Shown piece by piece: positions 8,409-16,981 of a stretch of DNA of 64,000 nt. Every line of letters starts with the position of its first letter. Position 1 is the stretch's first letter. The DNA is from Salinispora mooreana (GTDB lineage Bacteria > Actinomycetota > Actinomycetes > Mycobacteriales > Micromonosporaceae). The notes below the pieces were generated by a model. The model was not told the DNA's origin and did not search any database. It saw nothing but the letters and a program-made list of their open reading frames with translations. The position numbers and the translations under genes were made by a program. Location: contig NZ_KB900614.1 in assembly GCF_000379065.1 (NCBI RefSeq), forward strand, positions 3,121,988 through 3,185,987, written 5' to 3'.

Positions 8409-9284
8409 TCAGCGCAGGTGCAGAATGTCGCCGGCGGAGAGGTGTCGGGTGGCTTCCGGGGTGGCCACCACCAGCTGGCCGTCGGAGTCAACGTCGGTCG
8501 CCGTGCCGGTCAGCTCGCCACCATCGGGCAGCAGCACCCGGACCGGACGGTCCACGGTGGCACAGACGGCCAGGTACGCCGCTCGCAGGCCACTCGCCAC
8601 CGCACTGCCGTCAGCAGCCCGCCAGCGCCCATACCAGTCAGCCAGCGACCGAAGCAGCGCCCGCAGCAACGGATCCCGATCGGTCGCCGCGGCACCGGCC
8701 AACTGCAGTGAGGTCGCCGGCAGACCGAGTGGGTTCGCCGGCAACTCCTCAGCACGAAGAGTCACGTTCAGACCGATGCCGAGAACGATCGCAGGGGGCG
8801 CGGCCCCGCCCGCCACCGGCACCCCCTCGGCCAGGATCCCGCCGCACTTCGCCGCACCGACGAGTAGATCGTTCGGCCACTTCAGGGTGGCCTCCAGCTC
8901 GGCCAGCCGGGTCACCGCCTCCACCAGCGCCACTCCGGAGAGCAGCGGCAGCCACCCGTACGCCGACGGTGGCACCGGTGCCCAGCCCCGCTCGGCCACC
9001 GCCTCCCCCGGCCGCAGCAGGACGCTGGTGGCGATGCCCGCCCGAGCCGGCGACTGCCAGTCGCGGCCCCGCCGGCCCCGCCCCGCACGCTGCCGCTCCG
9101 CGACCAGTACCAGGCCCTCCGGCTCCCCCGAGCGGGCGTACTCGGCCACGTCTGCATTGGTCGAACCGGTCTCGGCGAGAAGCTCCAGCCGGGCCCACGG
9201 ACCATGCGGCGCGACCAACGCGCGGCGCAGCCGCACCACCGACAGCGGTGGGCGGTCCAGATCCGTGTACGGGGAACCCAGCAT
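8409..9284 (-). CDS. birA: Biotin-[acetyl-CoA-carboxylase] ligase
   Basis: Biotin protein ligase, which activates biotin with ATP and attaches it to the Lys of the carrier domain of acyl-CoA carboxylases. The 291-residue protein has the biotinyl-AMP loop region GRGRRGRDWQSPARAGI, with TGSTNADV near residue 40. The core LKWPNDLLVG contains the catalytic Lys, and GIGLNV follows. There is no N-terminal helix-turn-helix, so it is a monofunctional ligase rather than an E. coli-type repressor. It is divergent from the carboxyltransferase gene, and the carrier subunit is encoded at 17768-19519, so enzyme and substrate are linked in the genome. Leaderless start at ATG 9284. Confidence 0.92.
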   Translation of the reverse strand: MLGSPYTDLDRPPLSVVRLRRALVAPHGPWARLELLAETGSTNADVAEYARSGEPEGLVLVAERQRAGRGRRGRDWQSPARAGIATSVLLRPGEAVAERGWAPVPPSAYGWLPLLSGVALVEAVTRLAELEATLKWPNDLLVGAAKCGGILAEGVPVAGGAAPPAIVLGIGLNVTLRAEELPANPLGLPATSLQLAGAAATDRDPLLRALLRSLADWYGRWRAADGSAVASGLRAAYLAVCATVDRPVRVLLPDGGELTGTATDVDSDGQLVVATPEATRHLSAGDILHLR

Positions 9285-9290
9285 CCCGCC

Positions 9291-9296
9291 AGCCTA
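9291..9296 (-). promoter_or_regulatory. -10 hexamer, leaderless promoter of birA
   Basis: TAGGCT on the minus strand ends six bases before ATG 9284. It is back to back with the accD promoter in an 85-base intergenic region. Confidence 0.6.
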
Positions 9297-9357
9297 CGGC
9301 CCTCCCGATGACAGGTGGTGAGGCGTACTGCACAGCGGCACCGAGCTGAACCATCGC

Positions 9358-9363
9358 TATATT
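9358..9363 (+). promoter_or_regulatory. -10 hexamer, leaderless promoter of the carboxyltransferase
   Basis: TATATT ends six bases before GTG 9370. The preceding in-frame TTG at 9367 would be transcribed only if initiation began further upstream. Confidence 0.6.
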
Positions 9364-9369
9364 CCCTTG

Positions 9370-10953
9370 GTGACTACCGAGACCGGGACCAACATCCACA
9401 GCACCGCGGGCAAGCTGGCGGACCTGGAGCGTCGGATCGACGAGGCGGTGCACGCCGGATCGGCGCGCGCCGTGGACAAACAGCACGCACGGGGCAAGAG
9501 GACCGCGCGGGAGCGGATCGAACTACTCCTCGACCCCGGCTCCTTCGTCGAACTGGACGAGCTGGCCCGACACCGGTCCACCAACTTCGGACTGGGGAAA
9601 ACCCGCCCCTACGGCGACGGCGTCATCACCGGCTACGGGACCATCGACGGCCGCCAGATCTGCGTCTTCGCGCAGGACTTCACGGTCTTCGGCGGCTCCC
9701 TCGGCGAGGTCTTCGGCGAGAAGATCGTCAAGGTGATGGACCTGGCCATGAAGATCGGGTGCCCGGTCATCGGAATCAACGACTCCGGCGGTGCCCGAAT
9801 TCAGGAGGGCGTCGCCTCGCTCGGCCTCTACGGCGAGATCTTCTTCCGCAACGTACGGGCCAGTGGCGTCATCCCACAGATCTCGCTCATTCTCGGCCCG
9901 TGCGCGGGCGGCGCCGTCTACTCACCGGCGGTCACCGACTTCACCGTGATGGTTGACCAGACCTCGCACATGTTCATCACCGGCCCAGACGTGATCAAGA
10001 CCGTCACCGGTGAGGACGTCGCCATGGAGGAGCTGGGCGGCGCCCGTACCCACAACTCGCGTAGCGGCAACGCGCACTACCTCGCCACCGACGAGGAGGA
10101 CGCGATCGAGTACGTCCGGGCGCTGCTGTCGTACCTGCCGTCGAACAACCTGGACGAGCCGGTCACGTACCCGGTCGACATGGATCTCGAGATCAGTGAC
10201 GAGGACCGGGAGCTGGACACCCTCATCCCGGACTCGGCGAACCAGCCATACGACATGCACCAGGTCATCGAGCACGTCCTCGACGGGGGTGAGTTCCTCG
10301 AGGTACAGCCGCTGTACGCACAGAACCTGATCGTCGGCTACGGCCGGGTCGAGGGCCGCCCGGTCGGCGTGGTCGCGAACCAGCCCATGCACTTCGCCGG
10401 CACGCTGGACATCGCCGCGTCGGAGAAGGCCGCGCGCTTCGTCCGCACCTGCGACGCGTTCAACATTCCGGTTCTCACCTTCGTGGACGTACCCGGCTTC
10501 CTCCCCGGCACCAGCCAGGAGTGGGAGGGCATCATCCGCCGGGGTGCGAAGCTCATCTACGCGTACGCCGAGGCCACCGTCGGCAAGGTCACCGTCATCA
10601 CCCGCAAGGCGTACGGCGGCGCGTACGACGTCATGGGCTCCAAGCACCTCGGCGCCGACCTGAACTTCGCCTGGCCGACCGCACAGATCGCGGTGATGGG
10701 GGCGCAGGGGGCGGTCAACATCCTGCACCGGCAGGAGCTGGCCGGCGCCGCCGACCCGGCGGCACGGCGTGCTGAGCTGATCACCGAATACGAGGACACA
10801 CTCGCCAACCCGTACATCGCCGCGGAGCGCGGGTACATCGACTCGGTCATCCCGCCGCACGAAACCCGGGCGCAGATCGTCCGCGCGCTGCGGGTGCTGC
10901 GCACCAAGCGCGAGACCCTTCCCCCGAAGAAGCACGGCAACATCCCGCTGTAG
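9370..10953 (+). CDS. accD: Acyl-CoA carboxylase beta (carboxyltransferase) subunit
   Basis: Carboxyltransferase of the propionyl/acetyl-CoA carboxylase type, moving CO2 from carboxybiotin to the acyl-CoA. The 527-residue protein has two crotonase-like halves. The N-terminal half carries [14 protein letters not shown] and [13 protein letters not shown], an oxyanion-hole motif; the C-terminal half carries [11 protein letters not shown] and the second GG loop [13 protein letters not shown]. Length equals AccD5/PccB. It should assemble with the biotin carboxylase/carrier (17768) and the epsilon subunit (15276). Substrate preference (propionyl or acetyl) is not decided here, although the sequence is of the PccB/AccD5 kind. 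The start is inferred from the -10 element. Confidence 0.93.
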   Translation: MTTETGTNIHSTAGKLADLERRIDEAVHAGSARAVDKQHARGKRTARERIELLLDPGSFVELDELARHRSTNFGLGKTRPYGDGVITGYGTIDGRQICVFAQDFTVFGGSLGEVFGEKIVKVMDLAMKIGCPVIGINDSGGARIQEGVASLGLYGEIFFRNVRASGVIPQISLILGPCAGGAVYSPAVTDFTVMVDQTSHMFITGPDVIKTVTGEDVAMEELGGARTHNSRSGNAHYLATDEEDAIEYVRALLSYLPSNNLDEPVTYPVDMDLEISDEDRELDTLIPDSANQPYDMHQVIEHVLDGGEFLEVQPLYAQNLIVGYGRVEGRPVGVVANQPMHFAGTLDIAASEKAARFVRTCDAFNIPVLTFVDVPGFLPGTSQEWEGIIRRGAKLIYAYAEATVGKVTVITRKAYGGAYDVMGSKHLGADLNFAWPTAQIAVMGAQGAVNILHRQELAGAADPAARRAELITEYEDTLANPYIAAERGYIDSVIPPHETRAQIVRALRVLRTKRETLPPKKHGNIPL

Positions 10954-10972
10954 GTGTGCGGTCCGTCGGGGC

Positions 10973-11854
10973 TCAGCAGGGCGGGCTGGCAGCGATGCAC
11001 ATCCGACGGGCTGCCACGTCGGCGAGGCGGACCAGTTCCGCCTCGCCGGCCATGCTGACGAAAAGCACCGTCACCAGGTCACCGACGCGCAGCACGACCC
11101 GCAGCTCCGGTGAGTTCACCACGGTCTGCAGCTCACCGGTTGCGGGGTTGGGGAGCAAAGAGGACGAGTGCCGCAGCAGAAGCGACTCGTCACCGGCGAA
11201 GCCCACCCGCGGGGTGTCCCAGCGGTGCACCGTCCGCACGTTGAGCCCACTGCCTTCGTAGTCGGCCGCCCAGACCTCGCCCTGCTGAGGGCAGGCAACG
11301 ATCGTCTGCCGGAACTCGGCGAAGAAGCGCGCCGCGCCATCGTCGCGGAACCGATACAGATCCTGCACGACCAGGATGTCACCGAGCCGGTCGGGGCCGC
11401 CGGCCGACCACCGCAGCAACGTCTGCGACCGGCTCATCCATGCCTCCGCCTCCGGGCCCGGACCACATCGGTCGCGCCCGAGCCCCAACGTGACGGTCCC
11501 GCCCGCAGCGGCCTCGTTGAGGCGCAGGTCGGTGCGCACCACCAGGTCCGACTGTTGGATGAAGAGCTCGGGCGGAAGGCCGGAGCGCACCACCGCAACC
11601 TGCCCGGCGGGCGACGCCGGGGTGCTGCCCACCGCCGCCGGAGCCGGAGCCGGAGTGGACGTTTGGTAGCCCGAGGGACGGTTGACCACCGCGATGGTGG
11701 CCACCGCCAGGGTCCCCACCAGGACGGCCCCCGCCAACAGGGCGGTACGTCGGCTGCGACGGCGAGCCCGGGCACGGAGCTCCGCCGCCTGCGGCCAACG
11801 GACGTCGCGCAGGGCACGTTGCATCGGCTCGACGACGCTCATCTCGTCACGCAT
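10973..11854 (-). CDS. Membrane-anchored protein encoded with an ECF sigma factor
   Basis: About 293 residues. A basic N-terminal cytoplasmic stretch of about 30 residues (LRARARRRSRRTA) is followed by one membrane helix (LLAGAVLVGTLAVATIAVV), a Pro/Ala/Thr linker and a roughly 220-residue extracytoplasmic domain with Cys residues. There is no HxxxCxxC zinc anti-sigma motif, so it is not a classical ZAS protein. Its start ATG 11854 overlaps the sigma stop in an ATGCGTGA arrangement, with GGAGG upstream, so the two are translationally coupled and it probably senses or tunes that sigma factor. I do not recognise the outer domain. Confidence 0.7.
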   Translation of the reverse strand: MRDEMSVVEPMQRALRDVRWPQAAELRARARRRSRRTALLAGAVLVGTLAVATIAVVNRPSGYQTSTPAPAPAAVGSTPASPAGQVAVVRSGLPPELFIQQSDLVVRTDLRLNEAAAGGTVTLGLGRDRCGPGPEAEAWMSRSQTLLRWSAGGPDRLGDILVVQDLYRFRDDGAARFFAEFRQTIVACPQQGEVWAADYEGSGLNVRTVHRWDTPRVGFAGDESLLLRHSSSLLPNPATGELQTVVNSPELRVVLRVGDLVTVLFVSMAGEAELVRLADVAARRMCIAASPPC

Positions 11855-12347
11855 CGACCGCCTCCTCCAGATCGGCGACGGCAAGTAGCCCGGCGAGAGC
11901 GGCCCGGCCGCGAGACAGCCGGGCCTTTACGGTGCCGACCGGGGCGTTGGTCTCCCGGGCGACCTCGACGACGGGCATTCCCACCAGGTAGTAGAGCGCG
12001 ATCGCGATGCGCTGCTCCTCGGGCAGCCGGCGCAGCGCGGCGACCACCGCCACCGTGTCGGTGCTTGGTGCCGGGACGCTCTCGGCGGCACCGTGCCGCA
12101 GGTACGCCCGAGCGCGGCTGCGTAGGCTGCGCCATCGGCTGACCGCGATCCGGCTCGCCACCACCCGTACCCACGCCTCCGGGTCGTCGTACCCGCTCAC
12201 CGTTGACCAGCGCTGCCAGGCCCGGATGTACGCCTCCTGGACCGCGTCCTGGGCCTCGGTGAGATCACCGGTGAGCATGTACACGAAGCCGAGCAGCCGC
12301 TGCCGGCTCCCCCGATAGAACTCGTCGAACCCCTCGACATCTGGCAC
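11847..12347 (-). CDS. ECF RNA polymerase sigma factor, SigE-like family
   Basis: About 166 residues. Region 2 has FDEFYRGSRQRLLGFVYMLTGD, then DAVQEAYIRAWQRW. Region 4 has LPEEQRIAIALYYLVGMPVVEVA followed by GTVKARLSRGRAAL. This matches the actinobacterial SigE-family ECF group (TIGR02983-like). The frame is open to 12440, but GGGAGG lies seven bases before GTG 12347, giving a normal-length N-terminus. The downstream overlapping gene encodes a membrane-anchored candidate regulator, so the pair is probably a signal-responsive sigma/anti-sigma-like unit. No ECF-type promoter for autoregulation could be recognised upstream. Confidence 0.88.
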   Translation of the reverse strand: MPDVEGFDEFYRGSRQRLLGFVYMLTGDLTEAQDAVQEAYIRAWQRWSTVSGYDDPEAWVRVVASRIAVSRWRSLRSRARAYLRHGAAESVPAPSTDTVAVVAALRRLPEEQRIAIALYYLVGMPVVEVARETNAPVGTVKARLSRGRAALAGLLAVADLEEAVDA

Positions 12348-12455
12348 CTGGCTACCTCCCGTGGCGGTCGCAGGGGACACGCACCAGCGCCGGCCCCGGG
12401 TTGCCGGCAGCCCCCGACGATTCCGCCGCGACTGGGCCATCCCGGCCGGTCTGGC

Positions 12456-13199
12456 TCAGCCGGTCAGCCCGTACCCGGTCAGGACCGGGCCGGCCAACAG
12501 AGCCGCGCCGAAGCCCAGCACGGCCAGGTTGACCAGGGCGAACACCGTGACCCAGAAGAACGCGGGGAAGGGGGTGATACCGGCGAGTTGGTCGGCGTCG
12601 GAGGCGGGCATCCGGCCGCGGGCGCGTAGCCGTTGCAGCTCGACCACCGGGCGGAGACCGCCGAGCAGCAGGAACCACACCCCGGTGTACGCGAACGCCG
12701 CCTGCACCTGCGGTGCGGCGTACCAGGAGACGGCGAGTACGAGCCCCCCGGTGACCAGCAACGACAGCACTCCGAAGACGTTGCGGATCAGGACCAGCAT
12801 GGCCAGCAGCAGCGCCACGGCGATCCACAACAGCAGGGTGATCCGGTTTCCACCGAGGATCCCGGCGCCGGCGAGCCCGACCAGCGGTGGGGCCAGGTAC
12901 CCGGCGAGCAGGGTGATCGCCATGCCAAGACCGGTGGGACGGCCGGCGGAGAGGGTGAGCCCGGAGGTGTCCGAGTGCAGCCGGATGCCGTGCAGGCGAC
13001 GGCCGGTGCACAGTGCGGCCAGGGCGTGCCCGCCCTCGTGGGCGATGGTCACCGCGTTGCGGGCGATCCGCCAGGGTCGACCGGTGCTGACCACGACCAG
13101 CGCCCCCAGCCCGGTGAGCAGCACCAGCAGCGGCGGCGGGTCCGGTTGCGCGCTGAGCAGCGTGTCCCAGATACCGGTCAGACCGTCGATCGACACCAT
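12456..13199 (-). CDS. M50-like zinc-metalloprotease-type membrane protein
   Basis: A 247-residue polytopic protein with about seven hydrophobic segments. The segment TIAHEGGHALAALCTGRR, near residue 50, contains HEGGH, a zinc-binding HExxH motif embedded in the membrane as in site-2 protease/M50B proteins. Possible third ligands near the C-terminus are not obvious, so protease activity is unproven. Actinobacterial proteins of this type are annotated M50 family peptidase. Neighbours are the ECF sigma gene on one side and a Ser/Thr kinase on the other, all minus strand, with separate promoters or terminators. Start is ATG 13199, or GTG 13196. Confidence 0.72.
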   Translation of the reverse strand: MVSIDGLTGIWDTLLSAQPDPPPLLVLLTGLGALVVVSTGRPWRIARNAVTIAHEGGHALAALCTGRRLHGIRLHSDTSGLTLSAGRPTGLGMAITLLAGYLAPPLVGLAGAGILGGNRITLLLWIAVALLLAMLVLIRNVFGVLSLLVTGGLVLAVSWYAAPQVQAAFAYTGVWFLLLGGLRPVVELQRLRARGRMPASDADQLAGITPFPAFFWVTVFALVNLAVLGFGAALLAGPVLTGYGLTG

Positions 13200-13207
13200 G
13201 GGCGGGG

Positions 13208-13213
13208 AGCCTA
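13208..13213 (-). promoter_or_regulatory. -10 hexamer upstream of the M50-like gene
   Basis: TAGGCT on the minus strand ends eight bases before ATG 13199, compatible with leaderless or near-leaderless expression. Confidence 0.4.
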
Positions 13214-13218
13214 CCGCC

Positions 13219-13273
13219 CTCGTCCCGGCCGGCTCCCGGCCCGATCTGGCCGCCCTTGGCCGCCCGGGACGAG
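13219..13273 (-). terminator. Long hairpin after the Ser/Thr kinase gene
   Basis: CTCGTCCCGG (13219-13228) and CCGGGACGAG (13264-13273) are perfect 10-base inverted repeats immediately downstream of the kinase stop on the minus strand. Confidence 0.5.
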
Positions 13274-13274
13274 A

Positions 13275-15185
13275 TCAGCTACGCACCGGCACAAACCCGG
13301 CGGCGATGATCTCAAAGATCGACTCGTTCGCCGCCCAGTCGCTCTCCGGGCAGTCCCAGCGGATCGCGTACCCCTTGTCGGGCGCGGTCACGAAGCCACG
13401 ATTGCGGACGTGCATCTGACGTCCGTAATCGTCATCGAAGATCCACTCCCAGTCGGCGGCCTCATCCCAGTAGTTGATGGAAACAATCTTGACGTGCTGG
13501 TAGCCGCGGTAGGTACCGCGTCGGGCAGCCTCCTGCTTACGCCAGTCGGCCTCGGCATCGTCCAATGGCGTCGTCGTCTGGTCGATAAGCAGGGCTCGCC
13601 CCTGACCATCGGAGAACCGGACCCGATAGTCCTCCGACCCTCGACCCCATTGCCGGCGATAGTCCAGGTGAAACCCCGGCGGCACCGGCACCACGAATCC
13701 CGTGGCGTCCTGGTGTAGCTTCCAGCCGGCCGGTAGGGCTGCGCCCGCCGTGCCGTTCGGCGTCGGGCTGGCGCTGGTCGGCGCGGGCCTCGTTGCCGCC
13801 GGGGCGCTCGAAGCCGAGCTGGCCGGAGGCGTGGTGGTCGCGGCACCGGTCGCGACGGCACCCGGATCCGCTCCGTCATCCTCCGTGGCGAGCTGGGGAT
13901 AGGCCACCACGAGACCGAGCAGAAGCAGGACCACCACGGCACCGATCACCACGTTACGACGGGTGGCGTAACGCCTCGTACCGACGGCGGGCCCACCGGG
14001 CGGGGGCACGGGTGATGCCGGGGCAGCCGACAGCACACCGAGCTTCGCGGTCGGGGCGGCGTCAGCTCGGTCCACCGGCGGGGTGACCGGCGCGGTCGGG
14101 CCGGCGTCAGCTCGGTCCACCGGCGGGTTGACCGGCGCGGTCGGGCCGGCGCCGGTGACCTTCGCGGTGGGGGCGGCATCGGCCGGCGGCTCGACCGCCG
14201 GTTGCGCTGCCGGGGATGACGGCGGAGCTGCCGGTGGGGCCGGCACCGGGGTTTCGGGCAGCTTCGACGCCGGTCGCGGCGCCGGCACCACCGCCGGCCC
14301 CCGCCCCTCGCGACGGTTCGGCCCGGGCCGGCGTACGCCGGACAGCAGCGGGATGAGCTGCGAACGCTTGCCGCCGGCTCGGCGCAGTAACCGCTCCGTC
14401 ACCTCGGCGGTGATCCGATCGGTCGGATCCTTGCGCAGCAGGCCGTTCAGTACCGGGCGCAGCGGGCCGGCGTTCTTCGGTGGTGGCGGCGGCTCAGTGG
14501 CCAGCGCCGCGAGGGTGCCGATCGCCGAGGGGCGCGCATACGGCGACTTGCCCTCAACCGCCGCGTACAGGGTCGCGCCCAGCGACCAGAGGTCCGCCTC
14601 CGGCCCAGCGGTGCCGTCCCGCGCCCGCTCCGGGGCGATGTAGGCGGGCGAGCCGAGCACCATGCCGGTGCGGGTGACGTTCGGGTCGCCTGGGACGGTG
14701 GCGAGCCCGAAGTCGGTCAGCACCACCCGCCCGTCATCGCCGAGCAGGACGTTGCCGGGCTTGACGTCACGGTGCATCACACCCGCCTTGTGCGCCGCCC
14801 GCAGCGCACCAAGCACCCCGAGGCCGATCTGCACCGCCTGGGCCGGCGGCACCGGCCCCTGCTCGGTGAGGGTGTCCTGGAGGGACTTCGACGCCACGTA
14901 CTCCATCACGATCCACGGGTCGCCGTCGGTGCGCAGCACGTCAAAGATGCGGACGACGTTGACATGATTGAGTCGGGCGATGGCCCGCGCCTCGCGGAGC
15001 GAGCGCTCCCGCATCTCGCGGCGCTCCTCGTCAGTGAGGCTGGGCGGCGGAACCAGCTCCTTGATCGCCACAGTTCGGTGCAGCACCTCGTCTTGCGCCT
15101 TCCACACCCGACCCATGCCGCCCTGGCCAAGCGGCGACATAAGCCGGTATCGGCCAGCGACAAGCTCTGGAAGTGCGTTCGACAT
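13275..15185 (-). CDS. Membrane Ser/Thr protein kinase, Pro-rich linker
   Basis: PknB-type kinase of 636 residues. The N-terminal catalytic domain (about 8-280) has the glycine loop LGQGGMGRVWKA, the ATP Lys in VAIKEL, catalytic HRDVKPGN, the DFG segment LTDFGLA and an APE-like IAPERA, so it looks active. A 170-residue Pro/Ala/Thr linker follows, carrying a tandem 15-residue repeat. Then come one membrane helix (VVIGAVVVLLLLGLVVAY) and an extracytoplasmic domain of about 150 residues starting ALPAGWKLHQDATGFVVPVP. Start is ATG 15185, set by a -10 hexamer seven bases upstream; the frame's further 5' extension is rejected. Divergent from accE. Related in plan to the kinase at 42168. Confidence 0.9.
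   Translation of the reverse strand: MSNALPELVAGRYRLMSPLGQGGMGRVWKAQDEVLHRTVAIKELVPPPSLTDEERREMRERSLREARAIARLNHVNVVRIFDVLRTDGDPWIVMEYVASKSLQDTLTEQGPVPPAQAVQIGLGVLGALRAAHKAGVMHRDVKPGNVLLGDDGRVVLTDFGLATVPGDPNVTRTGMVLGSPAYIAPERARDGTAGPEADLWSLGATLYAAVEGKSPYARPSAIGTLAALATEPPPPPKNAGPLRPVLNGLLRKDPTDRITAEVTERLLRRAGGKRSQLIPLLSGVRRPGPNRREGRGPAVVPAPRPASKLPETPVPAPPAAPPSSPAAQPAVEPPADAAPTAKVTGAGPTAPVNPPVDRADAGPTAPVTPPVDRADAAPTAKLGVLSAAPASPVPPPGGPAVGTRRYATRRNVVIGAVVVLLLLGLVVAYPQLATEDDGADPGAVATGAATTTPPASSASSAPAATRPAPTSASPTPNGTAGAALPAGWKLHQDATGFVVPVPPGFHLDYRRQWGRGSEDYRVRFSDGQGRALLIDQTTTPLDDAEADWRKQEAARRGTYRGYQHVKIVSINYWDEAADWEWIFDDDYGRQMHVRNRGFVTAPDKGYAIRWDCPESDWAANESIFEIIAAGFVPVRS
14058..14147. repeat. Two tandem 45-base units in the kinase linker
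   Basis: Two copies (14058-14102 and 14103-14147) differ at one base and encode a 15-residue repeat containing PPVDRADAGPTAPV-like sequence in the Pro-rich linker of the kinase. This implies recent slippage duplication. Confidence 0.65.
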
Positions 15186-15192
15186 CGCTGAA

Positions 15193-15198
15193 ACGGTA
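15193..15198 (-). promoter_or_regulatory. -10 hexamer, leaderless promoter of the first kinase
   Basis: TACCGT on the minus strand ends seven bases before ATG 15185 and defines the kinase start. Confidence 0.6.
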
Positions 15199-15263
15199 CC
15201 CGGCGGCGGCGGCGGTAACTCGGGCGGCACGCCACCACGCAACGAAGATCCAAACTCCACGCG

Positions 15264-15269
15264 TACGCT
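15264..15269 (+). promoter_or_regulatory. -10 hexamer, leaderless promoter of accE
   Basis: TACGCT ends six bases before ATG 15276. It is divergent from the kinase promoter in a 90-base gap. Confidence 0.6.
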
Positions 15270-15275
15270 GACGCC

Positions 15276-15488
15276 ATGTCTGCCGAGGAGCCACTGTTCC
15301 GCGTCGTTCACGGCACGCCGACGGCCGAGGAGTTGGCCGCCCTGGTGGGCGCGATCGTCGTTCGTCCCAGGCCGGCGACAACCCCCGCCCCAGCTACGGT
15401 TTCGGCCTGGGCACGCGGCGCCCGTCCCGCCAGCACCGGCCACGCCGCCGGCCCGGACGCCTGGCGCGCTTCCGGCCTGCCCCGCTGA
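15276..15488 (+). CDS. accE: Acyl-CoA carboxylase epsilon subunit
   Basis: A 70-residue protein. The N-terminal half, EEPLFRVVHGTPTAEELAAL followed by VGAIVV, matches the short AccE/PccE pattern (x-P-x-RVV-x-G-x-PT-x-EELAAL). The C-terminal half is Ala/Pro-rich and ends WRASGLPR. Epsilon subunits are small actinobacterial proteins that bridge or stabilise the alpha (biotin carboxylase) and beta (carboxyltransferase) subunits of acyl-CoA carboxylase and raise activity. In mycobacteria accE lies just before maf, as here. It should act with the accD at 9370 and the alpha subunit at 17768. Leaderless start. Confidence 0.85.
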   Translation: MSAEEPLFRVVHGTPTAEELAALVGAIVVRPRPATTPAPATVSAWARGARPASTGHAAGPDAWRASGLPR

Positions 15489-15633
15489 CGACGACCCACG
15501 CCACGGCAGTACCACGAGGCGATTCAGCCCGGACGTCTCGTCCGATATGCACCGACTCCCCGGGCTGCAACTCCCATACCGCACCCGCTACCCTCACTCA
15601 TGGAGACGGCGCGGTAACGGACAGGGAGGGACG

Positions 15634-16164
15634 ATGGTCGAGGAGGGTGAGGGTCGTCCAACGCCCCGGTCCGCCGCGGCAGACCCGAGGTCAGCTCCCC
15701 CCGGGCCCCTCGCACCCCCGTCGCCAACGCCGCCCGGAGCTGCCCCCAACCCCACGCCGGCACCGTCGAAGAACCGGGCCACTCCGATGCCCGGCAGCAC
15801 CGACCCGAGCCCGGGATCGGGATGCCCCTCCCCCAGCGACGGCCCGCCGCGCCGCCCCCGCAGCGGAGTGATCGGCGGTGGCGGCGCGGGCACCGCACCG
15901 ACCGGCGGAGCCGGTTCGCGCCCGGGGGGTGGCAAGGGCCTCCCCAGCGGGCCTGCCATCCCGCCCTTCGGGGCCGCACCGGGACCCTCGACACCGACTG
16001 ACCCCCCGCGGGGGCCGGCGGACCACGCCAACTCCGAGGGGGCGCCGCGTACCGAGGATCTCGATCATCAGCGGGAGACAGACCAGGGGGTGGATCCGGC
16101 GCTCCGTCCACCGAAGGACGAAGGGCCGACCGGCACCGGCCCCGCCATCGGCTGCACCAATTGA
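15634..16164 (+). CDS. Pro/Gly-rich low-complexity protein
   Basis: About 176 residues, almost entirely Pro, Gly, Ala, Ser and Thr in short runs (SAPPGPLAPPSPTPPGAAP, GVIGGGGAGTAPTGGAGS), with a more charged C-terminal third (DLDHQRETDQGVDPALRPP). No known domain; predicted disordered. It is called a gene because a GGGAGGG Shine-Dalgarno lies three bases before ATG 15634 and the position fits between accE and maf on the same strand. A minus-strand frame also stays open across much of this region, so coding sense is not certain. Could be an interaction linker protein or non-coding. Confidence 0.4.
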   Translation: MVEEGEGRPTPRSAAADPRSAPPGPLAPPSPTPPGAAPNPTPAPSKNRATPMPGSTDPSPGSGCPSPSDGPPRRPRSGVIGGGGAGTAPTGGAGSRPGGGKGLPSGPAIPPFGAAPGPSTPTDPPRGPADHANSEGAPRTEDLDHQRETDQGVDPALRPPKDEGPTGTGPAIGCTN

Positions 16165-16248
16165 TGGTGCTGACCGCCCGTCCCGGTCTCGTCGCGGTGA
16201 TCCCGCCGGCAGGGGCATCCGCTTCCCCAGCGCCGGAGACGAAGCGGG

Positions 16249-16254
16249 TAACGT
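16249..16254 (+). promoter_or_regulatory. -10 hexamer, leaderless promoter of maf
   Basis: TAACGT ends seven bases before GTG 16262, selecting this start within a much longer open frame. Confidence 0.55.
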
Positions 16255-16261
16255 CGGCGTC

Positions 16262-16903
16262 GTGCCTGGATCTCCGCCGCTTCGTCTCGTCCTCGCCTCC
16301 GCGAGCCCTGCCCGCCGTAAGACCCTCCAGGCAGCCGGGATCGAGCCGGAGGTGTTGGTCAGCGGCGTTGACGAGTCCCTCGTGGCCAGCGATCGCGCGG
16401 ATGGACTCTGCCTTGAGCTGGCCCGGTTGAAGGCGCAGGCGGTCCTGCCCCGGCTGCTCCCGGCCCAGGACCAGCGCACCCTGGTGATCGGATGCGACTC
16501 GGTGCTGGACTTCGACGGCCAGATTCTCGGCAAGCCCGCCGATGAGACCGACGCCATCCGCCGGTGGGGGCGGATGCGGGGGCGCAGCGGAGTCCTGCAC
16601 AGTGGGCACTGCCTCATTGACGTAGCGGCCGACCGACGGGCGGAGGCCGTCGCCGCCACCACCGTGCACTTCGCCGCGGTGAGTGACGACGAGATCGCCA
16701 CGTACGTCAACACGGGGGAGCCCCTGGCAGTGGCCGGCGCGTTCACGATCGACGGATTGGGTGGGCCGTTCGTGGAGCGGATCGAGGGCGATCCCGGCAC
16801 GGTGGTGGGCCTCTCCCTGCCGCTGCTGCGCCGTCTCCTGGCCGAGCTGGATCTGCAGATCACCGACCTGTGGAGCCGGAGCACATCGAGCGCCGCGCGC
16901 TAG
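16262..16903 (+). CDS. maf: Maf family nucleotide pyrophosphatase
   Basis: A 213-residue Maf/HAM1-fold nucleotide pyrophosphatase that hydrolyses non-canonical or modified nucleoside triphosphates (house-cleaning) and has been linked to septum control. Motifs: LVLASASPARRKTLQ at residues about 8-22, the conserved VIGCDSVLDFDGQILGKP (Asp of the active site), and a C-terminal GLGGPFVERIEGDPGTVVGLS. Start is GTG 16262, by the -10 element and by normal family length. The order accE-maf is conserved in actinobacteria; here a Pro-rich frame is inserted between them. Followed by an O-methyltransferase with its own Shine-Dalgarno. Confidence 0.9.
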   Translation: MPGSPPLRLVLASASPARRKTLQAAGIEPEVLVSGVDESLVASDRADGLCLELARLKAQAVLPRLLPAQDQRTLVIGCDSVLDFDGQILGKPADETDAIRRWGRMRGRSGVLHSGHCLIDVAADRRAEAVAATTVHFAAVSDDEIATYVNTGEPLAVAGAFTIDGLGGPFVERIEGDPGTVVGLSLPLLRRLLAELDLQITDLWSRSTSSAAR

Positions 16904-16981
16904 TCGCCTCGGCTGCCGCAGAGCCACACCCTGGAGCCTGACCGGCGAGAGTATCGCCGTCGAGAACACGAAGGAGCAGCG

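Noticed and set aside
15594..16031. Minus-strand Gly/Pro-rich frame opposite the Pro-rich gene
   Set aside because: Low complexity on both strands; only the plus strand has a strong Shine-Dalgarno and fits the gene order, so the plus-strand call was kept at low confidence.
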